Below are positions 7,120 through 14,738 of a stretch of DNA of 28,634 bases, one piece after another. This DNA is from an uncultured Prevotellaceae bacterium (GTDB lineage Bacteria; Bacteroidota; Bacteroidia; Bacteroidales; Bacteroidaceae), in assembly GCA_937910905.1 (NCBI GenBank), contig CALEPV010000021.1, positions 1 to 28,634 of the forward strand. Reading direction: 5' to 3'. How positions within the stretch are numbered: the first letter of the stretch is position 1; the number at the start of each line of letters is the position of its first letter. The notes beneath the pieces were generated by a model. The model saw nothing but the letters and a program-made list of their open reading frames with translations. It ran no database searches and was not told the DNA's origin. Made by a program: the position numbers and the translations under genes.

Positions 7120-10100
7120 ATGAAACGTTATCTTATTGGTCTGATGGCATTCATTCTAGCCTGTAGCACAGCTACAGCACAGCGCCGCACAGACAAGTTG
7201 GATCGCGGACTAGTGGCTGTTCCGGGCAACGTCAACGGCGGCAGCGGCAACGGTAACTTCGTCAGCTGGCGAGTGTTCGGCGAAGAGTACTACGATGTGA
7301 CCTACAATCTCTATGCCAATGGAAGGCTCCTGAAGTCCAACCTCAAGGTAAGCTGCTACAGCCACTCAGCCGGTAGTGCCACCACCAAGTACCAGGTGGC
7401 AGCCGTGGTGAACGGTGAGGAGCAGGAGCTCAGCCCTGAGGTGACACGCTGGAACAACGGCTACTTCGACATCACAGTTTCGCCCGTAGTGGACCGTACC
7501 GGCACCACCGTGACATCGATGTACCAGCTCAACGACATATCGCTGGGCGATGTCGACGGCGACGGTATCACCGAGTTCATCGTGAAGCGCAACTACACAG
7601 GCAGCAATCCAAGCCTGACGGAGAGCGGCAACAAGACGCGCTTCAACCTCTATGAGTGCTACACGCTGGACGGCCGCCGCCTGTGGAGCATCGACCTGGG
7701 CCCCAACCTCATGGCCGGCCCCGACGAGCAGTGGGACCTCGTGGCATTCGACTGGGACCAGGACGGCAAGGCCGAGTGCATCATGCGCGGCGCGGACAAC
7801 ATGATAATCCACACCGCCACCGGCCACGACATCAAGATAGGCAACATGAACTACTACGCCCCACGCGACGAATACACACGCAACGGAGCCGAGTACCTGC
7901 TCTACCTCAACGGCGAGACCGGCGAGCCTTACGGATGGAACGGCCCAACCGACACCTTCACACCGATGGCATACCCGCTGCCGCGCTTCGAGAGCGGCGA
8001 GAGCGACTATGAGGCCGTTTGGGGCAAGAACGACACCGGCCACCGCGCCACCAAGCACTACTTCGGTGCGCCCTACCTCGACGGACATAATCCCAGCATC
8101 TTCCTGGGTCGCGGCTGCTACACACGCCACAAGATGTGCGCCCTCGATGTGGACCCCGCCACCCACGAGCTGACACAGCGTTGGCGCTGGAACGAATACA
8201 GCGGCAGCAGCCCCTGGTTCGGCAACGGTTTCCACAATTTCGCCATCGCCGACGTTGACTGGGACGGACGCGACGAGATCGTGTTCGGCTCGATGATTAT
8301 TGACGACAACGGCAAGGGCCTTTGCACCACGGGCCTCGGCCACGGCGACTCCCAGCACTGCGCAGACCTGGACCCCTACCGCCACGGACAGGAGCAGTTC
8401 ACCTGTAATGAGACTTCGCCCGCCTGTACCTACTGGAATGCCACTACGGGCAAGTACTACTATCGTCTGGCGTCGGACAGCGACGATGGCCGCGCACTGG
8501 CAGGCAACTTCTCAAACACATTCCCCGGCAGCATGGGCCGCAGCACACAGTCGGGCCTCATCTCCCTGACTGCCGACAAGGTAATCGACGGCGGCCCAGC
8601 CACTGGCGGAACAAACGATGCCCTGTTCTGGAGCCACCTGAACCAACGCATATACTGGGACGGCGACCTGCTGGACGAGGTTATGGACAGCCCGGGCAGC
8701 GAGGCCCGCGAGGCTGCCATCTACAAGCCCGATGGCGGACGCATGTTCACCACCTCTGGCTGCAACACCAGCAACAGCTCGAAGAACAACCCGGGTGCCA
8801 TAGCCGACATCTTCGGCGACTGGCGCGAGGAGCTGGTGATGCGTGCTGAGAGCAACACCAAGATACGCATCTACACAACCGCCATACCTACCACATACCG
8901 TCTCTACACGCTCTGGCACGACCACCAGTACCGCAACGCGATGGTGTGGCAGTGCGTGGGCTACAACCAGCCACCTCACAAGAGCTACTTCGTAGGCCAG
9001 CTGGAGGGCATCACCGTGGCTCCGCCGCCATTGACCACCGTTGGGCGCGTAGTGCTGGGCGATGGCGCCACCATCAATTCCGAGGTCAACGGACAACATG
9101 TGCTGGTGGCTGAGAATGCCGACATCACACTCAGCGTGGCCAATGGCGAGCCCTCAATCGTTACATTCAATGTCCCGTCGTGGGTGCAGGGTACAAACAG
9201 CAACATTGTAAACGGCATAGCTGTAGTGAACCGGCAGTACTACAACTGCCGCGTCTTGGAAGGAGCGTTCTCTGGCGCGACACGCATAGTGAAGCAGGGC
9301 GACGGCATACTCACCCTGCCCGCTGAGGACAACACCAACACCGGCAACACCGACATCTGGGCCGGCACGCTCAACTTCGACGGCAAGCTGCTGAACAGCT
9401 CGCTCTGGCTGAACCGCTTCGCAGAACTCAACAGCGACGGCGGCCAGTTCCGCCGCATCAAGGCCGACTACGCAGCCATCGTACGTCCCGGCGGTACCGA
9501 CAAGCGCGGCAGCCTCACCACAGACAGCCTGATGCTGGGCTTCGGTTCACGCCTACAGATGGACATCTACAGCGACGGCACACAGGCCGACAAGGTGTCT
9601 GCCAAGCTGCTGAACATCGAGACCAAACTGACTGGCAACTGGCTGAAGTACGGTCCCCAGTACCTTGCACCAGTTATGGAGTTCGTGCCTCACAAGGCCG
9701 ACGGTGCCAACACCATCGCAGCTGGAAAGTATCTGATCATCGACGGCGTAGAGACCGTCAAGGGCAACCTGTCCGACATCATAATCGAAGGCATCGGCAC
9801 AGAGCTAAAGGCATCGCTCGTTCAGGAGGACGACAAGATATACCTGAACCTTAGCGACGTGCGCACCGCATCCGATGTCATCTGGACCGGCGACGTCAGC
9901 ACAACATGGCAGTTCGGCGGCGACGAGAACTTCGCACTCTCAGCCACACCCGACGTCAAGGATGCCTTCATCACGGGCGACGTGGTTCGCTTCACCGATG
10001 CCAGCACCAAGCTCAACGTTTCCCTGAAGGGCGACATCGAGGCTGACAGCGTAATCGTTGAGTCCTCCAAGAACTACACGTTCAGCGGCACAGGCGCACT

Positions 10101-11784
10101 CATCGCAGGCACCAAGCTCATCAAGCGCGGCACAGGCACACTCACCGTCGGCACCGACAACAGCTACACCGGCGGCACACGTATCAGCGGCGGCGTGCTG
10201 ATAGCCAACTCGCTGTCCAACGAGAACCAGGAGTTCGGACATCTGGGCGGCGTGGTGACTGCCGCCAACAAGTTCATCATCGAGAACGGAGCAGAGCTTC
10301 GCACCAACAGCGCTGTGACACAGGGCTCGCCCATGCAGATGCTCAGTGCCGAAGGCGGTGTCATCAACAACGCAGCCGACTTCGTGGTCAACAAGGCTCT
10401 GACCGGCACCGTGCTCACCAAGAAGGGCAACGGATGGATGAAGTTCAACACAGCCAGCACGCTGCAACGCCTCATCGTGGCAGGCGGTACTGTGCAGTGC
10501 TTCAATGCCAACAGGGTGGCTTCCACCGTAGAGTTCCAGGGCGGCACATATAGCGAGAACACCGGCTCCAGCTTCGCCATCTTCGTCGACAAGGGCAAGA
10601 GCGGATACTGGAACCTGGCAAACAGCGTCACATACTCCAACAAGCTGACTGGCGAAGGCACACTGACCATCAACTGCCCAGAGGTAGTCGGTAGCACATG
10701 GTTCGCCACACGCACACAGATGGCACTCGACCTGCGCGAGTTTAAAGGCACAATCATAGCCACTGGGCAGTCGGGCGACTCGGCTCCACGCTGGACACTC
10801 AACACCGCCAACGGTATGCCTAATGGCACACTCAACATATCAGCCAACGTTGTGGTGCAGAACACAGGCAAGACCTTCGCCATCGGCACGCTCGCCGGTA
10901 CTGGCGCACTGGGCGGCTACGCCTCGTTTGCCAACAACGGGGCTACCGGCACCAACACCTGGCAGGTGGGCAACGACGACGACTGGACATGGGGCGGTAT
11001 CATCACAGCCAACTCCAACTTCACTAAGGTGGGCAATGGCAAGATGACCCTCAGCGGCAAGAGTGACCACACCGGTGCTACACGCATCAATGCCGGCGAA
11101 CTGCACTTCGGCAACACAGCTACGCTGGGTTCGGGTACTCTCACCGTTGCCAAAGGCGCTACCCTCTCCGGTGTAACAGCCAACAACAGCTCACTGGCCA
11201 ACTCCACAGTGACCGTCAGCAACGGCGGCATACTGCAGGTGGGCAGCACCGCAACCGCCACATCCGGCCAGATCGACTTCGGCGGCAACAACGTAACACT
11301 CGCCAAGGGTTCGATACTGCAGGTCGGTGTAGGCCGCGCTGCTACCGACAAGCTCACTGGCTGCACCAGCCTGCAGAACATCAAGACTCTCAATGTGAAC
11401 GCTACCATACAGGTGCACCTCAGCAGCACCATCAACCTCGCCGTGGGCGACAGCGTGGTACTCTGGCAGAACGTGACCAAGGTTAGCGGCACGCCTGAGC
11501 TCGACAACTACTACATCGCCGACGGTCTCTACTGGGATGACAGCGACCTGGCAAAGGGCATCCTGCGTGTCACCGACGTAGTGCCGACAGGCCTGCACGG
11601 CATCAACGCTGCCACTGAGGTCAGCGTACATGTGGTATCTGCCGGCGGTGCCGTAGTAGCCAGCTACACAACAACATACGGTGACACCGAGGCCGCACTG
11701 CAACGTCAGAACCTGCCTCACGGCATCTACGTGCTGCGCATTGAGACACGCAACGGCGTTGAGACCCGCAAACTGCGCCGCTAA
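7120..11784 (+). CDS. Secreted PL11 rhamnogalacturonan lyase fused to autotransporter-like beta repeats and a T9SS-like tail
   Basis: 1554-residue secreted protein. Residues 1-20 form a signal peptide (MKRYLIGLMAFILACSTATA). About 25-630 is a polysaccharide lyase family 11 domain, which cleaves the rhamnogalacturonan-I backbone by beta-elimination: it begins LDRGLVAV and has calcium-type DxDxDG loops at 144-149 (DVDGDG) and 211-216 (DWDQDG) and a similar DVDWDG at 378-383. PL11 enzymes are usually about 600-650 residues, so roughly 900 residues are extra. That part is Gly/Thr/Asn-rich and contains autotransporter-passenger-type strands, for example NSYTGGTRISGGVL near 1010 and HTGATRINAGEL near 1315. 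The last ~65 residues, ending GIYVLRIETRNGVETRKLRR, resemble a type IX secretion sorting domain, suggesting export across the outer membrane and surface anchoring. It is a single gene with its own promoter and terminator and no SusC/SusD partner here. Confidence 0.88.
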   Translation: MKRYLIGLMAFILACSTATAQRRTDKLDRGLVAVPGNVNGGSGNGNFVSWRVFGEEYYDVTYNLYANGRLLKSNLKVSCYSHSAGSATTKYQVAAVVNGEEQELSPEVTRWNNGYFDITVSPVVDRTGTTVTSMYQLNDISLGDVDGDGITEFIVKRNYTGSNPSLTESGNKTRFNLYECYTLDGRRLWSIDLGPNLMAGPDEQWDLVAFDWDQDGKAECIMRGADNMIIHTATGHDIKIGNMNYYAPRDEYTRNGAEYLLYLNGETGEPYGWNGPTDTFTPMAYPLPRFESGESDYEAVWGKNDTGHRATKHYFGAPYLDGHNPSIFLGRGCYTRHKMCALDVDPATHELTQRWRWNEYSGSSPWFGNGFHNFAIADVDWDGRDEIVFGSMIIDDNGKGLCTTGLGHGDSQHCADLDPYRHGQEQFTCNETSPACTYWNATTGKYYYRLASDSDDGRALAGNFSNTFPGSMGRSTQSGLISLTADKVIDGGPATGGTNDALFWSHLNQRIYWDGDLLDEVMDSPGSEAREAAIYKPDGGRMFTTSGCNTSNSSKNNPGAIADIFGDWREELVMRAESNTKIRIYTTAIPTTYRLYTLWHDHQYRNAMVWQCVGYNQPPHKSYFVGQLEGITVAPPPLTTVGRVVLGDGATINSEVNGQHVLVAENADITLSVANGEPSIVTFNVPSWVQGTNSNIVNGIAVVNRQYYNCRVLEGAFSGATRIVKQGDGILTLPAEDNTNTGNTDIWAGTLNFDGKLLNSSLWLNRFAELNSDGGQFRRIKADYAAIVRPGGTDKRGSLTTDSLMLGFGSRLQMDIYSDGTQADKVSAKLLNIETKLTGNWLKYGPQYLAPVMEFVPHKADGANTIAAGKYLIIDGVETVKGNLSDIIIEGIGTELKASLVQEDDKIYLNLSDVRTASDVIWTGDVSTTWQFGGDENFALSATPDVKDAFITGDVVRFTDASTKLNVSLKGDIEADSVIVESSKNYTFSGTGALIAGTKLIKRGTGTLTVGTDNSYTGGTRISGGVLIANSLSNENQEFGHLGGVVTAANKFIIENGAELRTNSAVTQGSPMQMLSAEGGVINNAADFVVNKALTGTVLTKKGNGWMKFNTASTLQRLIVAGGTVQCFNANRVASTVEFQGGTYSENTGSSFAIFVDKGKSGYWNLANSVTYSNKLTGEGTLTINCPEVVGSTWFATRTQMALDLREFKGTIIATGQSGDSAPRWTLNTANGMPNGTLNISANVVVQNTGKTFAIGTLAGTGALGGYASFANNGATGTNTWQVGNDDDWTWGGIITANSNFTKVGNGKMTLSGKSDHTGATRINAGELHFGNTATLGSGTLTVAKGATLSGVTANNSSLANSTVTVSNGGILQVGSTATATSGQIDFGGNNVTLAKGSILQVGVGRAATDKLTGCTSLQNIKTLNVNATIQVHLSSTINLAVGDSVVLWQNVTKVSGTPELDNYYIADGLYWDDSDLAKGILRVTDVVPTGLHGINAATEVSVHVVSAGGAVVASYTTTYGDTEAALQRQNLPHGIYVLRIETRNGVETRKLRR

Positions 11785-11797
11785 GACATACTTCATA

Positions 11798-11849
11798 GAC
11801 AATGCGCCGTGGTGATTGGAAACAATCATCACGGCGCATTGTCTTGTTT
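11798..11849 (+). terminator. Strong hairpin terminator after the PL11 gene
   Basis: A 21-bp stem (11798-11818 with 11823-11843, one G-U pair) closes a GAAA tetraloop and is followed by TTGTTT. It begins 13 bases after the stop codon. It sits between convergent genes and could work in both directions. Confidence 0.8.
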
Positions 11850-11856
11850 GGTAGCG

Positions 11857-11897
11857 CTTCTTACTGCCAGGTGTACCACTTCTTACTGCCAGCTGTA
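11857..11897. repeat. Two direct repeats spaced exactly 22 bp
   Basis: Copies at 11857-11875 and 11879-11897 share 18 of 19 bases (CTTCTTACTGCCAGsTGTA). Each contains a partly palindromic 14-mer, TACTGCCAGCTGTA in the second. The pair lies between the PL11 terminator and the stop of the convergent secreted-protein gene at 11908. Confidence 0.75.
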
Positions 11898-11907
11898 TAG
11901 CATTGTG

Positions 11908-12654
11908 TTAGTTACTTATCACCACGAAGCTGCAGTCGGTTGTGCCACAGTTGATAATCTCCAGCTCCACGGTGTTCAGTCGGTCGGTGGGCAGGTTGAA
12001 GGAGGTGGAACGCTGGGGCATACCGCGCTTGACCATCTTGGTGTCGTCATAGCGCACATCGAGGCCTACACGATTGGTCACATGGATGCGCATCGTGACG
12101 AGACCGCCAGCCTCGGCCACGACTGCCAGCTCTTGCAAGCCACGCGACGAGAAGGTGTACTTGGTGCTCTGCTTGGCCTTGACGAAGCAGGTCTTGGTGA
12201 GTATGGAGCCATCGGCGGTCTGTCCACGGCTGGGTCCGCGCCGGTGGCTCATCGCGTCGGCACGCGAATATACGTCTACGCCACTGGCCAGACTGTCGGC
12301 AAAGGTCTCATCGAATACCAGATGTCCGCTCAGCGATGCTATGGAATCGTCCTTGCAGCGCAGCTGGTTGAATGGTGTTGTCTGGCAGTCGCGCAGCTCC
12401 GACGATGCCCTGCGGATGGCATCCACATCGTGGGTGGCTGCGGCGTCGCGCATAGCCATACATGCCTCCATGACTGCGCTGATGCTCATAGTATCATGCT
12501 GCATTTCCTGGATTTCGGGCTCTGCTGCCACGCTATCTGCCAGGGCTTCCTGTGCCACCTGCGGCTGAGCCACAGCGCTATCGGTCTGCTCCGTCTGTGC
12601 CGATGCTGTGCCGGCACCCAAGACTGCGACAATCGCAATTGCAAAGTTTCTCAT
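11908..12654 (-). CDS. Secreted protein of unknown function, downstream of the TIR-FGE gene
   Basis: I do not recognise a named family. The 248-residue product starts with a clear signal peptide (MRNFAIAIVAVLGAGTASAQ), continues with an Ala/Gln/Glu/Asp-rich low-complexity stretch to about residue 55, then a helical part with paired cysteines (C65, C90, C99 region) and a beta-strand-rich C-terminal half ending DCSFVVISN. The C-terminal half has the look of a small beta-sandwich, as in pre-peptidase or carbohydrate-binding modules, but this is only an impression. No lipobox is seen, so it is probably periplasmic or exported. It follows the TIR-FGE gene by 40 bases on the same strand, has no promoter of its own that I can see, and is likely co-transcribed; a role as ligand or accessory of the extracytoplasmic FGE domain is inference. 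Confidence 0.75.
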   Translation of the reverse strand: MRNFAIAIVAVLGAGTASAQTEQTDSAVAQPQVAQEALADSVAAEPEIQEMQHDTMSISAVMEACMAMRDAAATHDVDAIRRASSELRDCQTTPFNQLRCKDDSIASLSGHLVFDETFADSLASGVDVYSRADAMSHRRGPSRGQTADGSILTKTCFVKAKQSTKYTFSSRGLQELAVVAEAGGLVTMRIHVTNRVGLDVRYDDTKMVKRGMPQRSTSFNLPTDRLNTVELEIINCGTTDCSFVVISN

Positions 12655-12694
12655 CGAAATGGTATAATGGTAAATGACTATATGGTTGATGCTG

Positions 12695-13999
12695 CTATTG
12701 CCGTCTGATTACCAGGCGGAAGCCTACTGTACGCTCCTTGGCTGCGGTGTCTATGCCGCGGCGCGAGGTCACGGTCACTGCGGATGCCGGCGAGGAGTAG
12801 TCGCCGCCACACACAGTGTAGTGAGTGTCGTCGTAGCGCGTGTTGCACAGTTCGGCCACATTGCCGCTCATGTCGAAAAGGTCGAGTATGTTCGGCATCA
12901 GGCCCTGCTGTCCGTCGCTGGGATGGGCGTGACCGTCGGAATTGTCGGCGTACCATGCCACCTGGTTCACATCGTCATCGCCTACGTACAACGTGTTCTC
13001 TGGGCTGTCGGCACCGCTCGCAGCGTACTCCCACTCGTCGGCCGAAGGCAGGTCGAACCAGATATTGGTCATATCGCGCAGGCTGTCCAGCAGATGCAGG
13101 CACACCTCGCCGTACGACACTTCGGTCTGCGGCAGGTGACGCTGAGCATCGTCGCAGTCGGTGTTCTGCAGTCCGCACCACTGTCCAACGGTGAATTCGA
13201 ACTGGCTCATCCACAGTGTGTCGGGCCGCACGGGTGTCATGTTGGTGAGTATGGTGTCGACCGTTGCCATCTGGCGCTCCGTAACACCGGCCCTGAACTG
13301 CAGGCGATACTGGCTGTGCTTCTTCTCCAGTTCGGTCTTCATCTGTGCCAGCTCGGTCAGCTGCTGCTCCTCGGCCTCCATCACCTTCTGGCGGTGCCAC
13401 AGCCAAGCGGCAATACATGCGGCAATGATGAGCACGGCTATGGCGCAACCTATGCCCAGACGCTTCATAAAACGGTTGTGCGCATCCTGCCTGCGCAACG
13501 ACTCCTGCGCGGCATCGAAGTCCTCATCCTTGCGCTCACGCGACTGCCGTGCACCCAGCGTGGGCACAAGGCGGTTGGTAATCATCAGGTCGATGGTTGC
13601 TCCCAGCGCCTGACCGAAGCTGATTTCGGAGTGCTGCAGCGAGCCTATCGTCTCGCTCATAAAGCCTGGCACGCCGTCGGGTATGCCATCGAAGCCGTTG
13701 TCGGGATTGATGGGCACAATGTGCTTGTTCTGCTCGATGGCTAGCGTTATCTCCTGACGGACCCAGTCGCCATCGTTTGCACAGCGCAGCAACGCCCCCT
13801 TCGACAACACCAGCATGAACACCGACGCATCCTTGATGGCGGCTTTGATCTTCTCACTGAACACGCCATCGGTCAGCTCGTCGTAATCCAGGAACACCTT
13901 GTAGCCACGCTGGATGAGCATCAGCTGCAGGATGCGGGCATACTGCGCTCCGCCGTCGCGACGGTAGCTGATGAAGATATCGTACTTTGTATTTGCCAT
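12695..13999 (-). CDS. TIR domain / transmembrane / coiled coil / FGE-fold membrane protein
   Basis: 434-residue single-pass membrane protein. Residues 5-140 are a TIR domain (YDIFISYRRDGG, then FLDYDELTDGVFSEKI, then VLSKGAL); the W79-V-R-Q-E83 pattern places a glutamate where NAD-cleaving TIR domains have their catalytic residue. Residues about 181-201 are a hydrophobic membrane span (IAVLIIAACIAAWLW). A charged helical stretch at 204-232 is probably coiled coil. Residues ~265-432 form a compact formylglycine-generating-enzyme/C-type-lectin-like fold, with LPSADEWEYAASG (317-329), DMSGNVAELC (376-385), GGDYS (398-402) and a final GFRLV (426-430). The size and lack of a clear catalytic Cys pair suggest binding rather than formylglycine synthesis. 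The frame opens at 14047, but the ATG at 13999 starts the TIR homology and gives a leader of about 39 nt from the predicted transcript start. Function is unproven; an environment- or phage-sensing TIR effector is plausible. Confidence 0.88.
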   Translation of the reverse strand: MANTKYDIFISYRRDGGAQYARILQLMLIQRGYKVFLDYDELTDGVFSEKIKAAIKDASVFMLVLSKGALLRCANDGDWVRQEITLAIEQNKHIVPINPDNGFDGIPDGVPGFMSETIGSLQHSEISFGQALGATIDLMITNRLVPTLGARQSRERKDEDFDAAQESLRRQDAHNRFMKRLGIGCAIAVLIIAACIAAWLWHRQKVMEAEEQQLTELAQMKTELEKKHSQYRLQFRAGVTERQMATVDTILTNMTPVRPDTLWMSQFEFTVGQWCGLQNTDCDDAQRHLPQTEVSYGEVCLHLLDSLRDMTNIWFDLPSADEWEYAASGADSPENTLYVGDDDVNQVAWYADNSDGHAHPSDGQQGLMPNILDLFDMSGNVAELCNTRYDDTHYTVCGGDYSSPASAVTVTSRRGIDTAAKERTVGFRLVIRRQ

Positions 14000-14044
14000 A
14001 TGACGGTGTGTGTTTACTCGGTATTTTGATGTCTGAAAGTGGTG

Positions 14045-14074
14045 CAAAGATATTGTTTTCCAGCCTTATGGCAA
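14045..14074 (-). promoter_or_regulatory. Promoter of the TIR-FGE gene
   Basis: Minus-strand TATCTTTG (14045-14052) matches the Bacteroidetes -7 box, and TTG (14072-14074) lies exactly 19 nt upstream as a -33 element. The predicted start near 14038 gives a 39-nt leader to the ATG at 13999. Confidence 0.7.
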
Positions 14075-14088
14075 TGCGGATCCGCATT
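14073..14088. promoter_or_regulatory. Perfect 16-bp palindrome overlapping the TIR-FGE -33 element (operator candidate)
   Basis: AATGCGGATCCGCATT is a perfect palindrome centred about 42 bp upstream of the predicted transcript start and overlapping the TTG -33 element. Such a position suits a repressor operator or a class II activator site. No regulator gene is adjacent. Confidence 0.55.
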
Positions 14089-14118
14089 TTTTGTTCACAG
14101 GCATCGGGCAAGGCTGTT

Positions 14119-14206
14119 TTTCCTACCGCGGTGCAGCTGTTGCTGCACCGCGGTGGAAAGAACGTTGCACCGCGGTGTAACAATAGTTGCACCACGGTGT
14201 AAGATG
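14119..14206. repeat. Tandem array, four 22-bp units with palindromic ACCGCGGT core, upstream of the TIR-FGE gene
   Basis: Cores lie at 14125-14132, 14147-14154, 14169-14176 and 14191-14198 (the last ACCACGGT), spaced exactly 22 bp. The best units read TTGCACCGCGGTGTAA, palindromic at 14 of 16 positions. Units one and two also form a 13-bp inverted repeat around TGTT that could fold as a hairpin, without a T-run on either strand. The array ends 66 bp upstream of the TIR -7 box and starts 34 bp after the nrdG stop. Confidence 0.8.
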
Positions 14207-14240
14207 TGTCGTACTCTAATCTACGTGATTGGCTGCCGCA

Positions 14241-14735
14241 TCAAGACATGCGCCACTCGACCACCGTACCTGAAGTGAGCGACGAGGGCACGTTGATCAG
14301 ACGCTGGTTCTTAGAGCCGCGGAAAGGGCGGTCGGTGCAGCGCTGCGCCTTGATGAAAGGTCCGTCGACCAGCACGTCGATGTGCTGCAGCAACTCACGC
14401 TGCTGAGGCATACGCAACAAGGTCTCATACGTATAGCCCGTGTAGCACCAGATGGTTTTGTGCGTGCGCTCCTTGATAGCGCAAGCCAGCTCGGTGAAGC
14501 CCTCGGCCTGCTGCATGGGGTCGCCGCCTGAGAAGGTGACGTTGGCAAACGGGTCGGACTCGATGACCTGCATAATCTCGTCGACCGACATGGGGTGGCC
14601 GCCATCAGCCCGCCATGACTGCGGGTTGTGGCAGTCGTGGCAGTGATGGGTACAGCCTGCGCAGTAGATGCTGGTGCGGAAGCCGGGGCCGTCTACTGTG
14701 GTATCCTCGATAATATCAAGAACGTTAATCGTCAT
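14241..14735 (-). CDS. nrdG: Anaerobic ribonucleoside-triphosphate reductase activating protein
   Basis: 164-residue radical-SAM enzyme that generates the glycyl radical on NrdD under anaerobic conditions. The iron-sulfur CX3CX2C motif is C28-THH-C32-HD-C35, followed by the SAM-contacting FSGGDPM block and a typical TIWCYTGYTYE stretch; length matches NrdG. It starts three bases after the nrdD stop, so the two are co-translated. The downstream region to the 22-bp array shows no convincing intrinsic terminator. Confidence 0.95.
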   Translation of the reverse strand: MTINVLDIIEDTTVDGPGFRTSIYCAGCTHHCHDCHNPQSWRADGGHPMSVDEIMQVIESDPFANVTFSGGDPMQQAEGFTELACAIKERTHKTIWCYTGYTYETLLRMPQQRELLQHIDVLVDGPFIKAQRCTDRPFRGSKNQRLINVPSSLTSGTVVEWRMS

Positions 14736-14738
14736 TCT

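Noticed and set aside
7366..8385. 339-codon minus-strand open frame
   Set aside because: Lies fully opposite the PL11 catalytic domain and shows typical antisense composition (Val, Ala, His-rich).
12695..13200. Active formylglycine-generating enzyme / sulfatase maturation
   Set aside because: The domain is short, no clear copper-binding cysteine pair is seen, and no sulfatase gene is nearby; a binding role is more likely.
12674..13744. 356-codon plus-strand open frame
   Set aside because: Antisense to the TIR-FGE gene, which has clear domains and a consensus promoter.
12695..13999. Diversity-generating retroelement target in the FGE domain
   Set aside because: FGE folds are common variable-protein domains, but no reverse transcriptase or template repeat is visible in the window.
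14125..14154. Intrinsic terminator for nrdG
   Set aside because: A 13-bp hairpin is possible, but no T-run follows on either strand and it coincides with two units of the 22-bp array.
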